DNA of 64,000 nucleotides from Bacteroidota bacterium (GTDB lineage Bacteria > Bacteroidota > Bacteroidia > Bacteroidales > JAAUTT01): assembly GCA_023429135.1 (NCBI GenBank), contig JAEYWD010000100.1, positions 62,001 to 126,000 on the forward strand, given 5' to 3'. This document shows, one piece after another, positions 34,568 to 44,348 of the stretch (positions are counted from its first letter, which is position 1; the number at the start of each line of letters is the position of its first letter). The position numbers and the translations under genes were made by a program. The notes under the pieces were generated by a model, which saw only the letters and a list, made by a program, of their open reading frames with translations, was not told the DNA's origin and ran no database searches.

Positions 34568-35257
34568 TTACAGAGAAAAACCAACAACGAGGTGCATCAG
34601 CTTTGTATCGGGGTTATAGATAACCTGACCAGTAACAGGCACAGTGAATGATTCGGTAACTTTTATCTCTTTGGAGGTACTTAAACCAATATTACACACT
34701 CCAAAAACATCCTCATCTTTATCGTTATTGAGTGTATGCCATCCGTTTCCGGCACCTACAAAGACTCCAAAGTTTTTAAAGTTGTACCCTGCCTGAATGT
34801 AAACATCGCCACCTTTACTACCTGCAACCGAAGCCTCGTTAAGAATGTAGTTTCCCGATAAACTGAGACCACCTTTTGAGAATCCCAGGTTTAATTCGTG
34901 GGCGTTGGAAGAATCGGCCATGAAAGAAGCTCCTGTCATAGGATAATAATAACTGGTAACCCCCACACTTAATCCAAATGGGAAAGAATAAGAAATATAA
35001 GGATCCACTTCCGAATATCCGGTAACATCGAAAGATCCCCAAACCCCGGCAGTAAAACCACCTGCTGTCATTTTAACTGTGGGTTGAAATGCAGGTCCGG
35101 TGCTGAATTTGGTTCCACGCCAGATGTAATTGCTATAAACATCGGCTCCTGCGGTAAAACTTACTCCTTTACTTTCCTCCTGAGCATTAACTGAGAATGG
35201 AAGGGTTATACCTGTTACAGCCAGAAGCACTAAGACGGTTTTAATAAATCTTTTCAT
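34568..35257 (-). CDS. Putative outer-membrane porin of the TorF/Gcw_chp family
   Basis: 229 residues with a signal peptide ending PFSVNAQ. The mature part is a small beta-barrel starting FTAGADVYSNYIWRGTKFSTGPAFQPTVK, a pattern typical of the Gcw_chp (TIGR02001) group, and closing on LMHLVVGFSL with a terminal aromatic/hydrophobic residue pattern. It is first in an operon with glnK and amt, so it may let ammonium or small amines cross the outer membrane (inference). The operon promoter lies directly upstream. Confidence 0.83.
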   Translation of the reverse strand: MKRFIKTVLVLLAVTGITLPFSVNAQEESKGVSFTAGADVYSNYIWRGTKFSTGPAFQPTVKMTAGGFTAGVWGSFDVTGYSEVDPYISYSFPFGLSVGVTSYYYPMTGASFMADSSNAHELNLGFSKGGLSLSGNYILNEASVAGSKGGDVYIQAGYNFKNFGVFVGAGNGWHTLNNDKDEDVFGVCNIGLSTSKEIKVTESFTVPVTGQVIYNPDTKLMHLVVGFSL

Positions 35258-35297
35258 AACTCTTTTTTTTGGTTAATATTAATTCATGTTGTCACAA

Positions 35298-35336
35298 CAA
35301 AAGTAAATAATATTTTTTATACTCAAAATATTTGAG
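35298..35336 (-). promoter_or_regulatory. Promoter and overlapping palindrome of the porin-glnK-amt operon
   Basis: TTTG (35324-35327), 18-bp spacer and perfect TACTTTTG (35298-35305), about 40 bp before the ATG. A palindrome CTCAAA, ATA, TTTGAG (35322-35336) overlaps the -33 element and may be the site of a nitrogen-responsive regulator. I see no sigma-54 site (GG-N10-GC) here. Confidence 0.7.
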
Positions 35337-35690
35337 GGTATATTTTATATTTTTTATCATTTTTTTAATATAAACCCCTATTTTTTTAATACATGATTTC
35401 TAAATTTTTATATTTTTAGAGGAATTGTAGTTAATTCTAAAAAAGTTTCCTCCTGAAAATAAAGCAGTTATACTCCTGAATACTTTCATTTTATATGCAA
35501 CGTGAATTAAATTGTTTATTTATTAAAGTAAATTTGGCATTTGGATTTATCTATTAAACCAGAATCGCATTATTACTTAATGAATACACATCTCATGAAA
35601 TCAAATCACGATTTGCAGATGTAAAAAAGTATCTTCCTGGAATATGCTAATAGAATCATTTGTTAATTTCACCCCAGCAAAATAGTGTGT
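35337..35690. other. 354-bp AT-rich intergenic region
   Basis: No gene seen. TAAATTTG at 35529-35536 matches a -7 element for the plus-strand gene at 35691 but has no clear partner and would leave a long leader. CATCT/AGATG with AAATC/GATTT (35589-35621) form a small hairpin in that leader. Confidence 0.4.
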
Positions 35691-36650
35691 ATGAAAACTG
35701 TTTATTTAATTCTATCAGGGCTGTTTATTTTTTCAATGATTTGTCGGGCTGGTTCGGAAGACTCCACTAAATTTAATTCGGTTATAACAGGTTTTGATTA
35801 TTCAAGTAACACATCTTCTTTTGGACGTTTTAGCTCGGTTATCCGACAGCCTTCCTATTCGGCTTACTCATCTTTTTATTCCCAATATGGGTTTAACCTG
35901 GGATTTTCAGGCATTGCCATCGACAACACTGATTCGACTGCTACTAAATTTACCCAACAATATAATTTATCAGCGGGTTATGATCTGGACTTTGGCAAGT
36001 ATTTTTCCCTTTCAGTGCTATACACCCATTTTTTTTATAGTAGAAATTCATTTTCCCTCAATTCCATATATAAAGATGAGCTTTCGACAGGTCTAAACTT
36101 AAATTGGGGTAAGTTTTACACTAATGCTAGTCTTTATTATATGTGGGGAGACAGAAATGAAATTATGAACTCTGTAAATGCAGGAGTCAATTTTGACATT
36201 AAGGATGCTTTCATTAAAGGACACTCCATTAGTATTTCACCTGACTTGAGCGCGATGTGGTCAAACCAGGATTATTATAATCAATATGCTTTTAGAACAT
36301 ATTGGTACTTATATTATTATGCTCAGAAATTGCCCGCTCTCATGATACAGAAATTATACGACAACCCGGAACAATATCCTAAATTGTGGAATTTTCTAAA
36401 TAATCGCCCAAGAAAATTAAAAGAGTTTTCGCAACTTGATAAAGATCTGTTAATATCGGAGTTATTCAAAGTACAAAGTAAATATAACCTGTCATCGTTC
36501 AGTTTCTCATTACCAGTATATTATAATATGGGTAATTTTTCGGTCAGCTTTACTTATTCCGCTACCCTGCCATTGAATGTGCCTGAATATTTGGATAACT
36601 CACCATTTCATAGCTTTTCGGCAGGTCTGATGTATAGTTTCGCTCTATAA
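35691..36650 (+). CDS. Exported beta-barrel-like protein of unknown function
   Basis: 319 residues from the ATG at 35691; an in-frame GTG lies 6 bp earlier. The signal peptide runs MKTVYLILSGLFIFSMICRA. The rest alternates polar and aromatic residues in segments such as LSAGYDLDFGKYFSLSVLYT, and ends in HSFSAGLMYSFAL, features of an outer-membrane barrel of 10-12 strands. An unusual alpha-like insert (about 205-250, PRKLKEFSQLDKDLLISELF) interrupts the barrel. I do not recognise a family. Its stop abuts the stop of the convergent TPR gene. Confidence 0.72.
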   Translation: MKTVYLILSGLFIFSMICRAGSEDSTKFNSVITGFDYSSNTSSFGRFSSVIRQPSYSAYSSFYSQYGFNLGFSGIAIDNTDSTATKFTQQYNLSAGYDLDFGKYFSLSVLYTHFFYSRNSFSLNSIYKDELSTGLNLNWGKFYTNASLYYMWGDRNEIMNSVNAGVNFDIKDAFIKGHSISISPDLSAMWSNQDYYNQYAFRTYWYLYYYAQKLPALMIQKLYDNPEQYPKLWNFLNNRPRKLKEFSQLDKDLLISELFKVQSKYNLSSFSFSLPVYYNMGNFSVSFTYSATLPLNVPEYLDNSPFHSFSAGLMYSFAL

Positions 36651-37364
36651 TCAGGGACAGATTTCTTTTATATACTCTTTAGCATCAGCATCGCCCATGC
36701 TTTCGGCTTTCTTTAAATCAGAACACCCTTCCTCAATCATGTCGAGGTTAATCTTTGTAATTGCTCTGTTGAAATAATAGCTTGAGTTGTTGTTATTCAA
36801 TTCAATTGCTTTATTATAATCTTCCAGAGCTTTCTTAAAATCTTCCTTGTAAAAGTACGCATTTGCCCTATCGTAAAATCCGTCCGCATTATCCGGATTT
36901 AATTTCAATCCTTGATTAAAATCTCTGATAGCATCATCATATTTTTCCAGCTTAAAATGGGCATTAGCCCTGTCGAAATAACAATCAAAATACAACGAAT
37001 CCATTTTAAGAGCGCTGGTAAAATCGTTAATAGCCTTCTGAAATTCGTCTATTTCATAATATGTGTTTCCCCTGTTAAAATAGGCATGTATAAAGTCCTT
37101 ATTACGATTTATGCAATTGCTGTAATCGTCAATAGCACCTTTATAATCTTCAAGTTCAAAACGCGCATTGGCTCTGTAAAAGTAAGACATAGCATTGTCG
37201 GGATCGAGCTTTATAGCTTGTGTAAAATCTTCGACAGCTTCCTTGTATTTTTGCTCTTCCTGTTTTTTGTTACCGCTGGTTAAAAAATCGGATGCCAATT
37301 GCTGACTGTAGGCATTGCAAACAATAAGGACTGGCAATATGAAGGAAAAAAACTTTTTATACAT
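36651..37364 (-). CDS. Exported tetratricopeptide-repeat protein
   Basis: 237 residues. A signal peptide (about 1-21, ending VCNAYSQ) is followed by five to six TPR units of 34 residues with the consensus DPDNAMSYFYRANARFELED, YKGAIDDYSNCINRNKDFIH and so on, and a short C-terminal capping helix. It is a protein-interaction scaffold in the periplasm or at the outer membrane; the partner is unknown. It follows a small basic exported protein by 35 bp on the same strand. Confidence 0.88.
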   Translation of the reverse strand: MYKKFFSFILPVLIVCNAYSQQLASDFLTSGNKKQEEQKYKEAVEDFTQAIKLDPDNAMSYFYRANARFELEDYKGAIDDYSNCINRNKDFIHAYFNRGNTYYEIDEFQKAINDFTSALKMDSLYFDCYFDRANAHFKLEKYDDAIRDFNQGLKLNPDNADGFYDRANAYFYKEDFKKALEDYNKAIELNNNNSSYYFNRAITKINLDMIEEGCSDLKKAESMGDADAKEYIKEICP

Positions 37365-37399
37365 ATTATATATGGTATCGTTTTTTACAATGAAGTAAT

Positions 37400-37738
37400 C
37401 TATTTACGTAAACTTTGTCTTCTTTGCATCATTAATTTACGACGCTGAATAGTCTCCGACCTGCGAACTTTATCATTCTTCAGTATCATCATACGTTTTT
37501 GCCGTATTTGTTGCATTCTTTGTATTGCAGCTTGCTTCCGTTGTTTATCAATACGTTTCAAAGTATTATCACGCACAACAACCTTCTCTTCGCGACTGTT
37601 AGGTTTGATAATAAATTTTACTTTCTCTTGTCCATTTATATTGCCACTTTCTGGAGTCTGAGCCTGAACAGAAAAAATTGCAAAGAGAAATGAACTGGGA
37701 ATTATCAGTCCTCTCAATATCTTATTAAAAGATTCCAT
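37400..37738 (-). CDS. Small exported, highly basic helical protein
   Basis: 112 residues. The N-terminal 27 residues look like a signal peptide (IPSSFLFAIFSVQAQ). The mature part is rich in Arg, Lys, Gln and Met (IDKQRKQAAIQRMQQIRQKR, then RRSETIQRRKLMMQRRQSLR) and should be a single basic helix or coiled coil. No family recognised. It may work with the TPR protein downstream. The pI is expected to be very high, which suggests binding to acidic surface polymers or nucleic acid (inference). Confidence 0.65.
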   Translation of the reverse strand: MESFNKILRGLIIPSSFLFAIFSVQAQTPESGNINGQEKVKFIIKPNSREEKVVVRDNTLKRIDKQRKQAAIQRMQQIRQKRMMILKNDKVRRSETIQRRKLMMQRRQSLRK

Positions 37739-37944
37739 AATTATTATTTTAGTCCTTTGACTCTAAAAAAGTACAAAGGTTTAATGCAAAGTAAAAAAAT
37801 ATACCCGTTCTACAATTGTGAGCCGAGGTTTTTGTGGCCAACATTGCTAACAAATTATAATTTCAGGTAAAGTGCTAATTTAATATCTTTTGACAATAAT
37901 TATTCACAAAAAATATTTCCATTCTTTATTGATATGGAATTTTC

Positions 37945-37952
37945 TAACTTTG
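37945..37952 (+). promoter_or_regulatory. -7 promoter element of purL
   Basis: TAACTTTG, a perfect TAnnTTTG, 28 bp before the purL ATG. No exact TTTG is present at the usual distance; TTTA at 37925-37928 is the nearest. Confidence 0.5.
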
Positions 37953-37980
37953 CAGCGCACTTCAAAATATTATAATAGCG

Positions 37981-40900
37981 ATGATTATCTTTTTCGAGGG
38001 ACAAGACAAACAAATATTTGCAGTTCAATCAAACACCCCCTTTTACGACGAATCAATTTCCAAACTGGAATGGCTTTTTGGTGAAGCTACTCCAATAAAA
38101 AAAGAAATACTAAACGGTTTTTTTGTGGGACCGCGTAAAGAAATGATAACCCCCTGGAGTACCAATGCTGTTGAAATAACTCAAAACATGGGCATCACTG
38201 GAATCATCAGAATTGAAGAGTTCTTTCCGGTTGCTGATAGATCAGCGAAATTTGATCCAATGCTCCAGCGCTTCTACGAAAATCTGGATCAGGAGATTTT
38301 CACCATAAAAAGGCAACCGGAGCCTATTTTATATATTGACGATATTGCCAGCTACAACGCCAAAGAAGGTCTCGCGTTGAGCCCTGAAGAAATTGACTAT
38401 CTTAATAATTTAAGCAACAGGATTGGCCGTAAGCTTACCGACAGTGAAATTTTCGGGTTCTCGCAGGTAAATTCCGAGCATTGCCGGCATAAAATATTCA
38501 ACGGAACATTTATTGTCGATGGCGAAGAAAAACCATCTACCTTGTTTCAGTTAATTAAAAAAACATCCAAAGAAAATCCCAATACCATTGTTTCGGCATA
38601 CCGCGACAACTGTGCATTTTTGGAAGGACCCGAAGTTGGTATTTTCGCACCCGAAACACAGGATAAACCCGACTTCTTCGCTATGAAAGAAGCCAAAACG
38701 GTTTTATCCCTTAAAGCTGAGACTCATAACTTTCCTACTACCGTTGAACCGTTCAATGGTGCTGCAACTGGTACGGGTGGCGAAATCCGCGACCGCATTG
38801 CCGGTGGTAAAGGAGCTTTCCCCATTGCAGGAACAGCAGTTTATATGACCTCATACCCTCGTTTGGAAGGCAGACGTTTCTGGGAAAGAAAATTAGCCCA
38901 ACGGAAATGGTTGTACCAAACACCCGAAGAAATTCTTATCAAGGCATCGAACGGCGCCAGCGATTTTGGTAATAAATTCGGTCAACCACTTATCTGCGGA
39001 AGCGTTCTGACTTTTGAATATGCCGGGAAAAATAAAAGTTATGGCTACGATAAAGTAATTATGCAAGCCGGTGGCATTGGCTTTGGCAAATTATCCGACA
39101 GCAACAAAGATGTTCCGGAAAAGGGCGATAAAATTGTTTTGCTCGGAGGAGATAACTACCGGATCGGAATGGGCGGAGGCGCGGTATCATCAGTGGCCAC
39201 CGGCGAATTTACCAATGCAATAGAACTAAACGCCGTTCAACGTTCTAACCCCGAGATGCAGAAACGTGTTTCCAATGCCATTCGTGCTTTGAGCGAATCG
39301 GATATTAACCCGGTTGTCTCCATCCACGACCATGGGGCAGGCGGACATTTGAACTGTCTTTCGGAACTGGTTGAAGCAACCGGCGGTGTTGTTCATGTCG
39401 ACAAGCTTCCTGTTGGCGATCCAACCCTTTCAGCCAAAGAAATTGTTGGTAACGAATCGCAGGAGCGTATGGGCCTTGTGTTAAAAGATAAAGACATTCC
39501 TGCTCTTGAGCGCATCGCCGAACGCGAAAGAGCGCCCATGTACGTAATTGGCGAAGTTTCGGGCGATAAGCAATTTACTTTCCACGACCGGAAAAACGAT
39601 ACCAAACCTATCGACCTCCAATTGGAAGACATGTTTGGTAACCCACCTAAGACCATCATGCACGACAAAACTGTGGATAACAAATATCCAGCTTTGCAAT
39701 ACGATAGCAGCAAAATTGCCGAATATCTCGAAAATGTTCTTCAACTGGAAGCCGTGGCCTGTAAAGATTGGTTAACAAATAAAGTTGACCGCTCGGTAAC
39801 TGGTCGCATCGCTTTGCAGCAGTCGGCAGGCACCATTCAGCTTCCTCTGAATAATCTTGCTGTAATTGCCCTGGAATATTCCGGGCCTGAAGGGATGGCA
39901 ACATCATTGGGCCATGCTCCCGTTGCTGGTTTGATTGATTCGGCAGCAGGATCCCGCCTCGCAATTGCCGAGGCATTGACTAATATTGTTTGGGCTCCTT
40001 TAAAAAACGAAATAAAAGGAATTTCCTTAAGCGCTAACTGGATGTGGCCATGCCGCAACGAAGGCGAAGATGCCCGTTTATACAATGCTGTTGAAGCTGC
40101 CAGCAAATTTGCCATTGAACTTGGAATCAACATCCCTACAGGAAAGGATTCGTTGTCGATGACCCAGAAATATCCGAACGGAGATGTTGTTCTATCTCCG
40201 GGAACGGTTATTATCTCGGCAGCTTCCGAAGTAACGGATATTAAAAAGTGTATTTCACCTGTCGTTAAAAAGAATAATGAAAGTACATTATATTATATAG
40301 ATTTCTCAAAATCACCATTCAACCTTGGCGGTAGTGCTTTTGCCCAGATGTTGAATGAAATCGGAGAAACAGCGCCGGATGTAACAAACTCTGATTATTT
40401 CACAAAAGCTTTCAATACTGTTCAGAAATTGGTTGCAGATGGAATGATACTTGCGGGTCACGATATATCCTCTGGTGGCTTAATAACTTCCCTCCTCGAG
40501 ATGAACTTCGGAAATAACTGGTCGGGAATGGATATTGACTTATCTGTTTTCCCTGAGACCGATGAAGTTAAAGTTCTTTTCTCCGAAAAGCCTGCCATCA
40601 TTATTCAGGTAGCAAATGCTACTGAAGTAGAGCAAGTGCTTAAATCAACCGGAATAGAATTCTTCAGAATTGGTACGGTTACAGCCGAGCGCCAATTGAA
40701 GTTTAAAACAAGAGAAACTGCAATTTCATTTGACATCAATAAATACCGGGATACCTGGTTTAGAACCTCCTACCTGCTCGATCGTAATCAATGTGGCGAT
40801 AAGCTTGCATTGGAACGATTCAGTAATTACAAAAACCAGGAATTGCAATATAACTTTCCTGCTAATTTTTCAGGCAAATTCTCGCAACTGGGAATTTCAC

Positions 40901-41679
40901 CCGAACGGAAAGAAAAATCGGGCGTTAAAGCTGCCATCATCCGCGAGAAAGGCGTAAATGGCGATCGTGAAATGGCTTATGCCATGTATCTGGCCGGAAT
41001 GGATGTAAAAGATGTTCACATGACAGATCTGATTTCGGGAAGAGAAACTCTTGAAGATATCAATATGATTGTTTTTGTGGGTGGATTTTCAAATTCCGAT
41101 GTTTTAGGATCGGCAAAAGGATGGGCTGGTGCATTCCTGTACAATCCAAAAGCAAAACAAGCTCTGGAAAACTTTTATAAACGCGAGGACACATTAAGTC
41201 TTGGCGTGTGCAATGGTTGTCAGGTAATGGTAGAATTGGAGCTGCTCACTCCCGATCACGAGAAAAAACCTAAAATGAGGCATAATTCATCACACAAATT
41301 CGAATCGATATTCCTGAACGTGGATGTGCCACAAAATAACTCTGTTATGCTGAAATCCTTATCAGGTTCCCGGTTGGGAATTTGGGTAGCGCATGGAGAA
41401 GGCAGGTTTGACTTACCTTATGAAGAAAGGAAATACAATGTTGCCTTAAAATATTCATACGAAGCATATCCTGGGAATCCCAATGGTTCGGATTATAACG
41501 TTGCTGGAATTTGTTCTGCCGACGGTCGTCATTTAGTAATGATGCCTCATCTGGAGCGTTCACTTTTCACCTGGAACTGGGCAAACTATCCCGAAAACCG
41601 TAAATCAGACGAAGTTAGCCCCTGGATTGAAGCTTTTATCAATGCAAAAAACTGGATTAAAAGTAAAATAAAGAAATAG
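37981..41679 (+). CDS. purL: Phosphoribosylformylglycinamidine synthase PurL (single-chain)
   Basis: 1232-residue FGAM synthetase, step 4 of purine synthesis (FGAR + glutamine + ATP). It combines a PurS-like N-terminal part, a linker, two AIRS-like ATPase halves and a C-terminal class I glutaminase (about 970-1232). Visible motifs are FGFSQVNSEHCRHKIFNG, ETHNFPTTVEPFNGAATGTG, IHDHGAGGHLNCLSELVEA, PTGKDSLSM, the nucleophile Cys in GVCNGCQVMVEL and HGEGRFDLP. This large form is standard in Proteobacteria and Bacteroidota. It is monocistronic with a strong terminator. Confidence 0.97.
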   Translation: MIIFFEGQDKQIFAVQSNTPFYDESISKLEWLFGEATPIKKEILNGFFVGPRKEMITPWSTNAVEITQNMGITGIIRIEEFFPVADRSAKFDPMLQRFYENLDQEIFTIKRQPEPILYIDDIASYNAKEGLALSPEEIDYLNNLSNRIGRKLTDSEIFGFSQVNSEHCRHKIFNGTFIVDGEEKPSTLFQLIKKTSKENPNTIVSAYRDNCAFLEGPEVGIFAPETQDKPDFFAMKEAKTVLSLKAETHNFPTTVEPFNGAATGTGGEIRDRIAGGKGAFPIAGTAVYMTSYPRLEGRRFWERKLAQRKWLYQTPEEILIKASNGASDFGNKFGQPLICGSVLTFEYAGKNKSYGYDKVIMQAGGIGFGKLSDSNKDVPEKGDKIVLLGGDNYRIGMGGGAVSSVATGEFTNAIELNAVQRSNPEMQKRVSNAIRALSESDINPVVSIHDHGAGGHLNCLSELVEATGGVVHVDKLPVGDPTLSAKEIVGNESQERMGLVLKDKDIPALERIAERERAPMYVIGEVSGDKQFTFHDRKNDTKPIDLQLEDMFGNPPKTIMHDKTVDNKYPALQYDSSKIAEYLENVLQLEAVACKDWLTNKVDRSVTGRIALQQSAGTIQLPLNNLAVIALEYSGPEGMATSLGHAPVAGLIDSAAGSRLAIAEALTNIVWAPLKNEIKGISLSANWMWPCRNEGEDARLYNAVEAASKFAIELGINIPTGKDSLSMTQKYPNGDVVLSPGTVIISAASEVTDIKKCISPVVKKNNESTLYYIDFSKSPFNLGGSAFAQMLNEIGETAPDVTNSDYFTKAFNTVQKLVADGMILAGHDISSGGLITSLLEMNFGNNWSGMDIDLSVFPETDEVKVLFSEKPAIIIQVANATEVEQVLKSTGIEFFRIGTVTAERQLKFKTRETAISFDINKYRDTWFRTSYLLDRNQCGDKLALERFSNYKNQELQYNFPANFSGKFSQLGISPERKEKSGVKAAIIREKGVNGDREMAYAMYLAGMDVKDVHMTDLISGRETLEDINMIVFVGGFSNSDVLGSAKGWAGAFLYNPKAKQALENFYKREDTLSLGVCNGCQVMVELELLTPDHEKKPKMRHNSSHKFESIFLNVDVPQNNSVMLKSLSGSRLGIWVAHGEGRFDLPYEERKYNVALKYSYEAYPGNPNGSDYNVAGICSADGRHLVMMPHLERSLFTWNWANYPENRKSDEVSPWIEAFINAKNWIKSKIKK

Positions 41680-41687
41680 CTAAAATT

Positions 41688-41722
41688 AAAAACCCGGAGC
41701 GATTTCTCGTTCCGGGTTTAAC
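41688..41722 (+). terminator. Terminator after purL
   Basis: AAACCCGGAGCGA/TCGTTCCGGGTTT stem with a 4-base TTTC loop (one G-T pair), 11 bp after the purL stop. The T-run is short, so part of its effect may come from stem stability. Confidence 0.85.
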
Positions 41723-41731
41723 CCTTCAATC

Positions 41732-41859
41732 TGCATTGTTAAATTACTGTTGCAAGTCACGAAACCAACCACCCAATCAATCTCACTTTCCCGTAACCTG
41801 CGAAGCCTCCTCAACCAACCAAACAACCATGCTTCTTTAACAGTAACTTAAAATGCAAT
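41732..41859. repeat. Inverted-repeat-bounded element with a strongly strand-asymmetric core
   Basis: The left arm GCATTGTTAAATTACTGTT (41733-41751) is matched by the right arm AACAGTAACTTAAAATGC (41839-41856). Read in reverse this is GCATTTTAAGTTACTGTT, giving 16 or so matches. The 87-bp core between them is C/A-rich on the plus strand, with few G, and contains AACCAACC twice, hence G/T-rich on the minus strand. No coding frame is convincing. It could be a structured RNA gene, a small MITE-like element or a decayed repeat. The rest of the gap to 42040 shows only a small hairpin GGTGA/TCACC (41990-42005). Confidence 0.6.
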
Positions 41860-42040
41860 ACCTCCAAAAAATATTAACCCTTTAAATTATATGCTTAATA
41901 CACTTCAAAAGTAACATTATAAGGATGCTGTTACAATAGAAAAAAAATGATATATCTTTCTGAAGAAGGGGATATTAATCATCAGGAAACGGTGATCTTC
42001 GTCACCAATCATGATACACTCTTTTACTAAAAGATTGATA

Positions 42041-44206
42041 TTAAAGATTATTCAGGATAAAGTTTGTCATTTTGGTATATAGCTGAAGTCGGGTATTCCC
42101 TCCATAAATTCCATGGTTTTTGTCAGGATAAATCATCATTTCGAACTGCTTATTTGCCTGAATAAGTTTTTCAGTAAAATCCATTGTATTCTGGACATGA
42201 ACATTGTCATCACCTGAGCCATGGATTAGCAAAAACTTCCCCTGAAGATCTTTTGCATAATTGGTTGGTGAATTGTCGTCATATCCTGAAGGATTTTCCT
42301 GAGGAGTACGCATAAACCTTTCTGTATAAACATTATCATAATAACGCCAGTTGGTAACAGGAGCAACTGCAATTCCTAATTTAAACAAACCCTGTCCACG
42401 TGTCATACAAAGAGACGACATGTACCCTCCATAACTCCATCCAAAAATTCCTATTCTGCTTTTATCAATGTAACTCAAGCCACCCAGATATTTTGCAGCA
42501 GCTATCTGATCCTGAGTTTCAAGTTTACCAAGCTGCATGTAGGTCGATTTTCTGAAAGCCTCTCCCCTGTTATCTGTACCTCTGTTGTCAACACAGGCAA
42601 CAATATAACCCTTTTGTGCCAGCAAATGAAACCAGGGAACTGAATGATCCCATTCATCGGTAACTTCCTGAGACTCCGGTCCGCCATAAACAAACATAAA
42701 CAATGGATATTTTTTTGTGACGTCGAAGTTTGCAGGCTTAATGGTGTAGCCCATTAAAGTAATACCTTCCGGATTTTTAAACTCAAAAAACTCTTTCTTC
42801 CCAAAATTAAATTCGATTGTATTTTTTGCCAAAACAACATTTGGTTCCAGTATGCGCACTACTTTACCTCTTGTATTGAAGAGGGAAACAATGGGTGGAG
42901 TATTGGCGTTTGACCAAGTATTAATAAAATAGGTAAAAGTACTGTTAAATTCAGCCTTATTGGTTCCTGCCTGAGGTGTTAAAAGTTGCTTACCGGTTCC
43001 ATCCAGCTTAACTGAATATATCGCTTTTTGAAGGGGCGATGGTTCGGAACTCGAATAAAATATGGTCTTTGAAGATGCATTATAACCGAAATAATTATTT
43101 ACATCATAATTACCACTTGTGAGCTGCTTTAACATTGTTCCGGCCATATTATACAGGTACAAATGATTATATCCGTCTCTTTCGGAACTTATAACAAAGT
43201 GTTGTTTATCAGGCAAAAAGTTAATATAGGTATCGTTAACCTCAGAGATATAATATTTATTACTCTCCGAAAACAAAACACTTGAAACACCGGTAACTGC
43301 ATCACAAACTAAAATGTCGACCTTATTCTGAAGACGGTTTAACCGGATTACAGCCAGTTTGGAAGGATCCTGTGTCCATTTTATGCGCGGAATATACTGG
43401 TTTGTTTCCTTTCCAACATCTGCCAGCACAGTTTGCCTGGTTTGGAGATTATATAAATGAACTGATACAACGGAATTGTTCTCTCCGGCTTTTGGATATT
43501 TATACTCGTAAATTGTAGGGTATAAATTATCGTAATAAGTCAAACCATAGGTTTTAACTTTTCTCTCGTCAAATTTCATATAGGCTATTCTACTACCATC
43601 GGGCGACCAGACAAAAGCTTTGTTAAAACCAAATTCCTCTTCATAAACCCAATCGGGAGCCCCATTGATAATCTCATTTTTTTTGCCATCGAATGTTATC
43701 TGGGTTGTTTCGCTTGTAAGTAAGTTTTTAACGAACAGATTATTATCCTGAAAAAAGGCAACATTTTTTCCATCAGGCGAAAAATCGGCAAGTTGTTGCT
43801 GACCTTTTTCCGAAAGAGGTTTTGCATGATCTGTTTTCAGATCGATCACATAAAAGTCGGCTTTGAAAGAATGCCGGTAAATAGGTTCAATGTTGGTTGA
43901 GATAATTATTTTATCCTCAGTCGAGTTAAATGAATAATCGTAAATATATTTGATGCCAAGTTTTTGCTTTACCAGAGAGACCAAGGTATCGAGAGATTTA
44001 CCTGTTTTGTAATCCCATTGAACAATTTCACGGTAGTTTTCAAGTGTTGTGTACTTTTCTCCATCCTTCATAGAAACAATACTATTGACTGTTTCAACAG
44101 TAAAAACACGATTCCCGTAAATATCTTCAAGTTTAATCTCCTTTTGAGCTAAGCCAGCCTGACTAAAGAAAAAACTTAAAAAAATAAAGATTACTCGCCT
44201 TGTCAT
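42041..44206 (-). CDS. Dipeptidyl peptidase IV (S9B family)
   Basis: 721-residue exported serine peptidase that removes X-Pro or X-Ala dipeptides from peptide N-termini, in the periplasm. Signal peptide MTRRVIFIFLSFFFSQAGLA. An N-terminal beta-propeller (about 50-450) with the substrate-binding Glu pair in DWVYEEEFG is followed by an alpha/beta hydrolase domain (about 470-721). Its catalytic residues are Ser in GWSYGGYMSS, Asp in HGSGDDNVH and His in DKNHGIYGG. The length and motifs are standard. It suggests growth on proteins or peptides. Confidence 0.95.
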   Translation of the reverse strand: MTRRVIFIFLSFFFSQAGLAQKEIKLEDIYGNRVFTVETVNSIVSMKDGEKYTTLENYREIVQWDYKTGKSLDTLVSLVKQKLGIKYIYDYSFNSTEDKIIISTNIEPIYRHSFKADFYVIDLKTDHAKPLSEKGQQQLADFSPDGKNVAFFQDNNLFVKNLLTSETTQITFDGKKNEIINGAPDWVYEEEFGFNKAFVWSPDGSRIAYMKFDERKVKTYGLTYYDNLYPTIYEYKYPKAGENNSVVSVHLYNLQTRQTVLADVGKETNQYIPRIKWTQDPSKLAVIRLNRLQNKVDILVCDAVTGVSSVLFSESNKYYISEVNDTYINFLPDKQHFVISSERDGYNHLYLYNMAGTMLKQLTSGNYDVNNYFGYNASSKTIFYSSSEPSPLQKAIYSVKLDGTGKQLLTPQAGTNKAEFNSTFTYFINTWSNANTPPIVSLFNTRGKVVRILEPNVVLAKNTIEFNFGKKEFFEFKNPEGITLMGYTIKPANFDVTKKYPLFMFVYGGPESQEVTDEWDHSVPWFHLLAQKGYIVACVDNRGTDNRGEAFRKSTYMQLGKLETQDQIAAAKYLGGLSYIDKSRIGIFGWSYGGYMSSLCMTRGQGLFKLGIAVAPVTNWRYYDNVYTERFMRTPQENPSGYDDNSPTNYAKDLQGKFLLIHGSGDDNVHVQNTMDFTEKLIQANKQFEMMIYPDKNHGIYGGNTRLQLYTKMTNFILNNL

Positions 44207-44313
44207 AGATTACCATAGTTTATTAGAAGGCTAAGTTTTCAATGCTTTCAATTTATTTATAGCATTTTACTCATACCTTAAAAATTAGTGTCTCAAAGTA
44301 ATGAATAATTCTT

Positions 44314-44321
44314 TATCTTTG
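44314..44321 (+). promoter_or_regulatory. -7 promoter element of the thrS operon
   Basis: TATCTTTG, a perfect TAnnTTTG, 27 bp before the ATG at 44349. It lies downstream of the in-frame ATG at 44301, which argues that 44301 is not the start. Confidence 0.55.
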
Positions 44322-44348
44322 CATACTTTTTTAAAATATGCCTTTACA

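Noticed and set aside
44301..44348. N-terminal 16-codon extension of thrS
   Set aside because: The -7 element at 44314-44321 lies inside it, and the family start is at MIKITFP.
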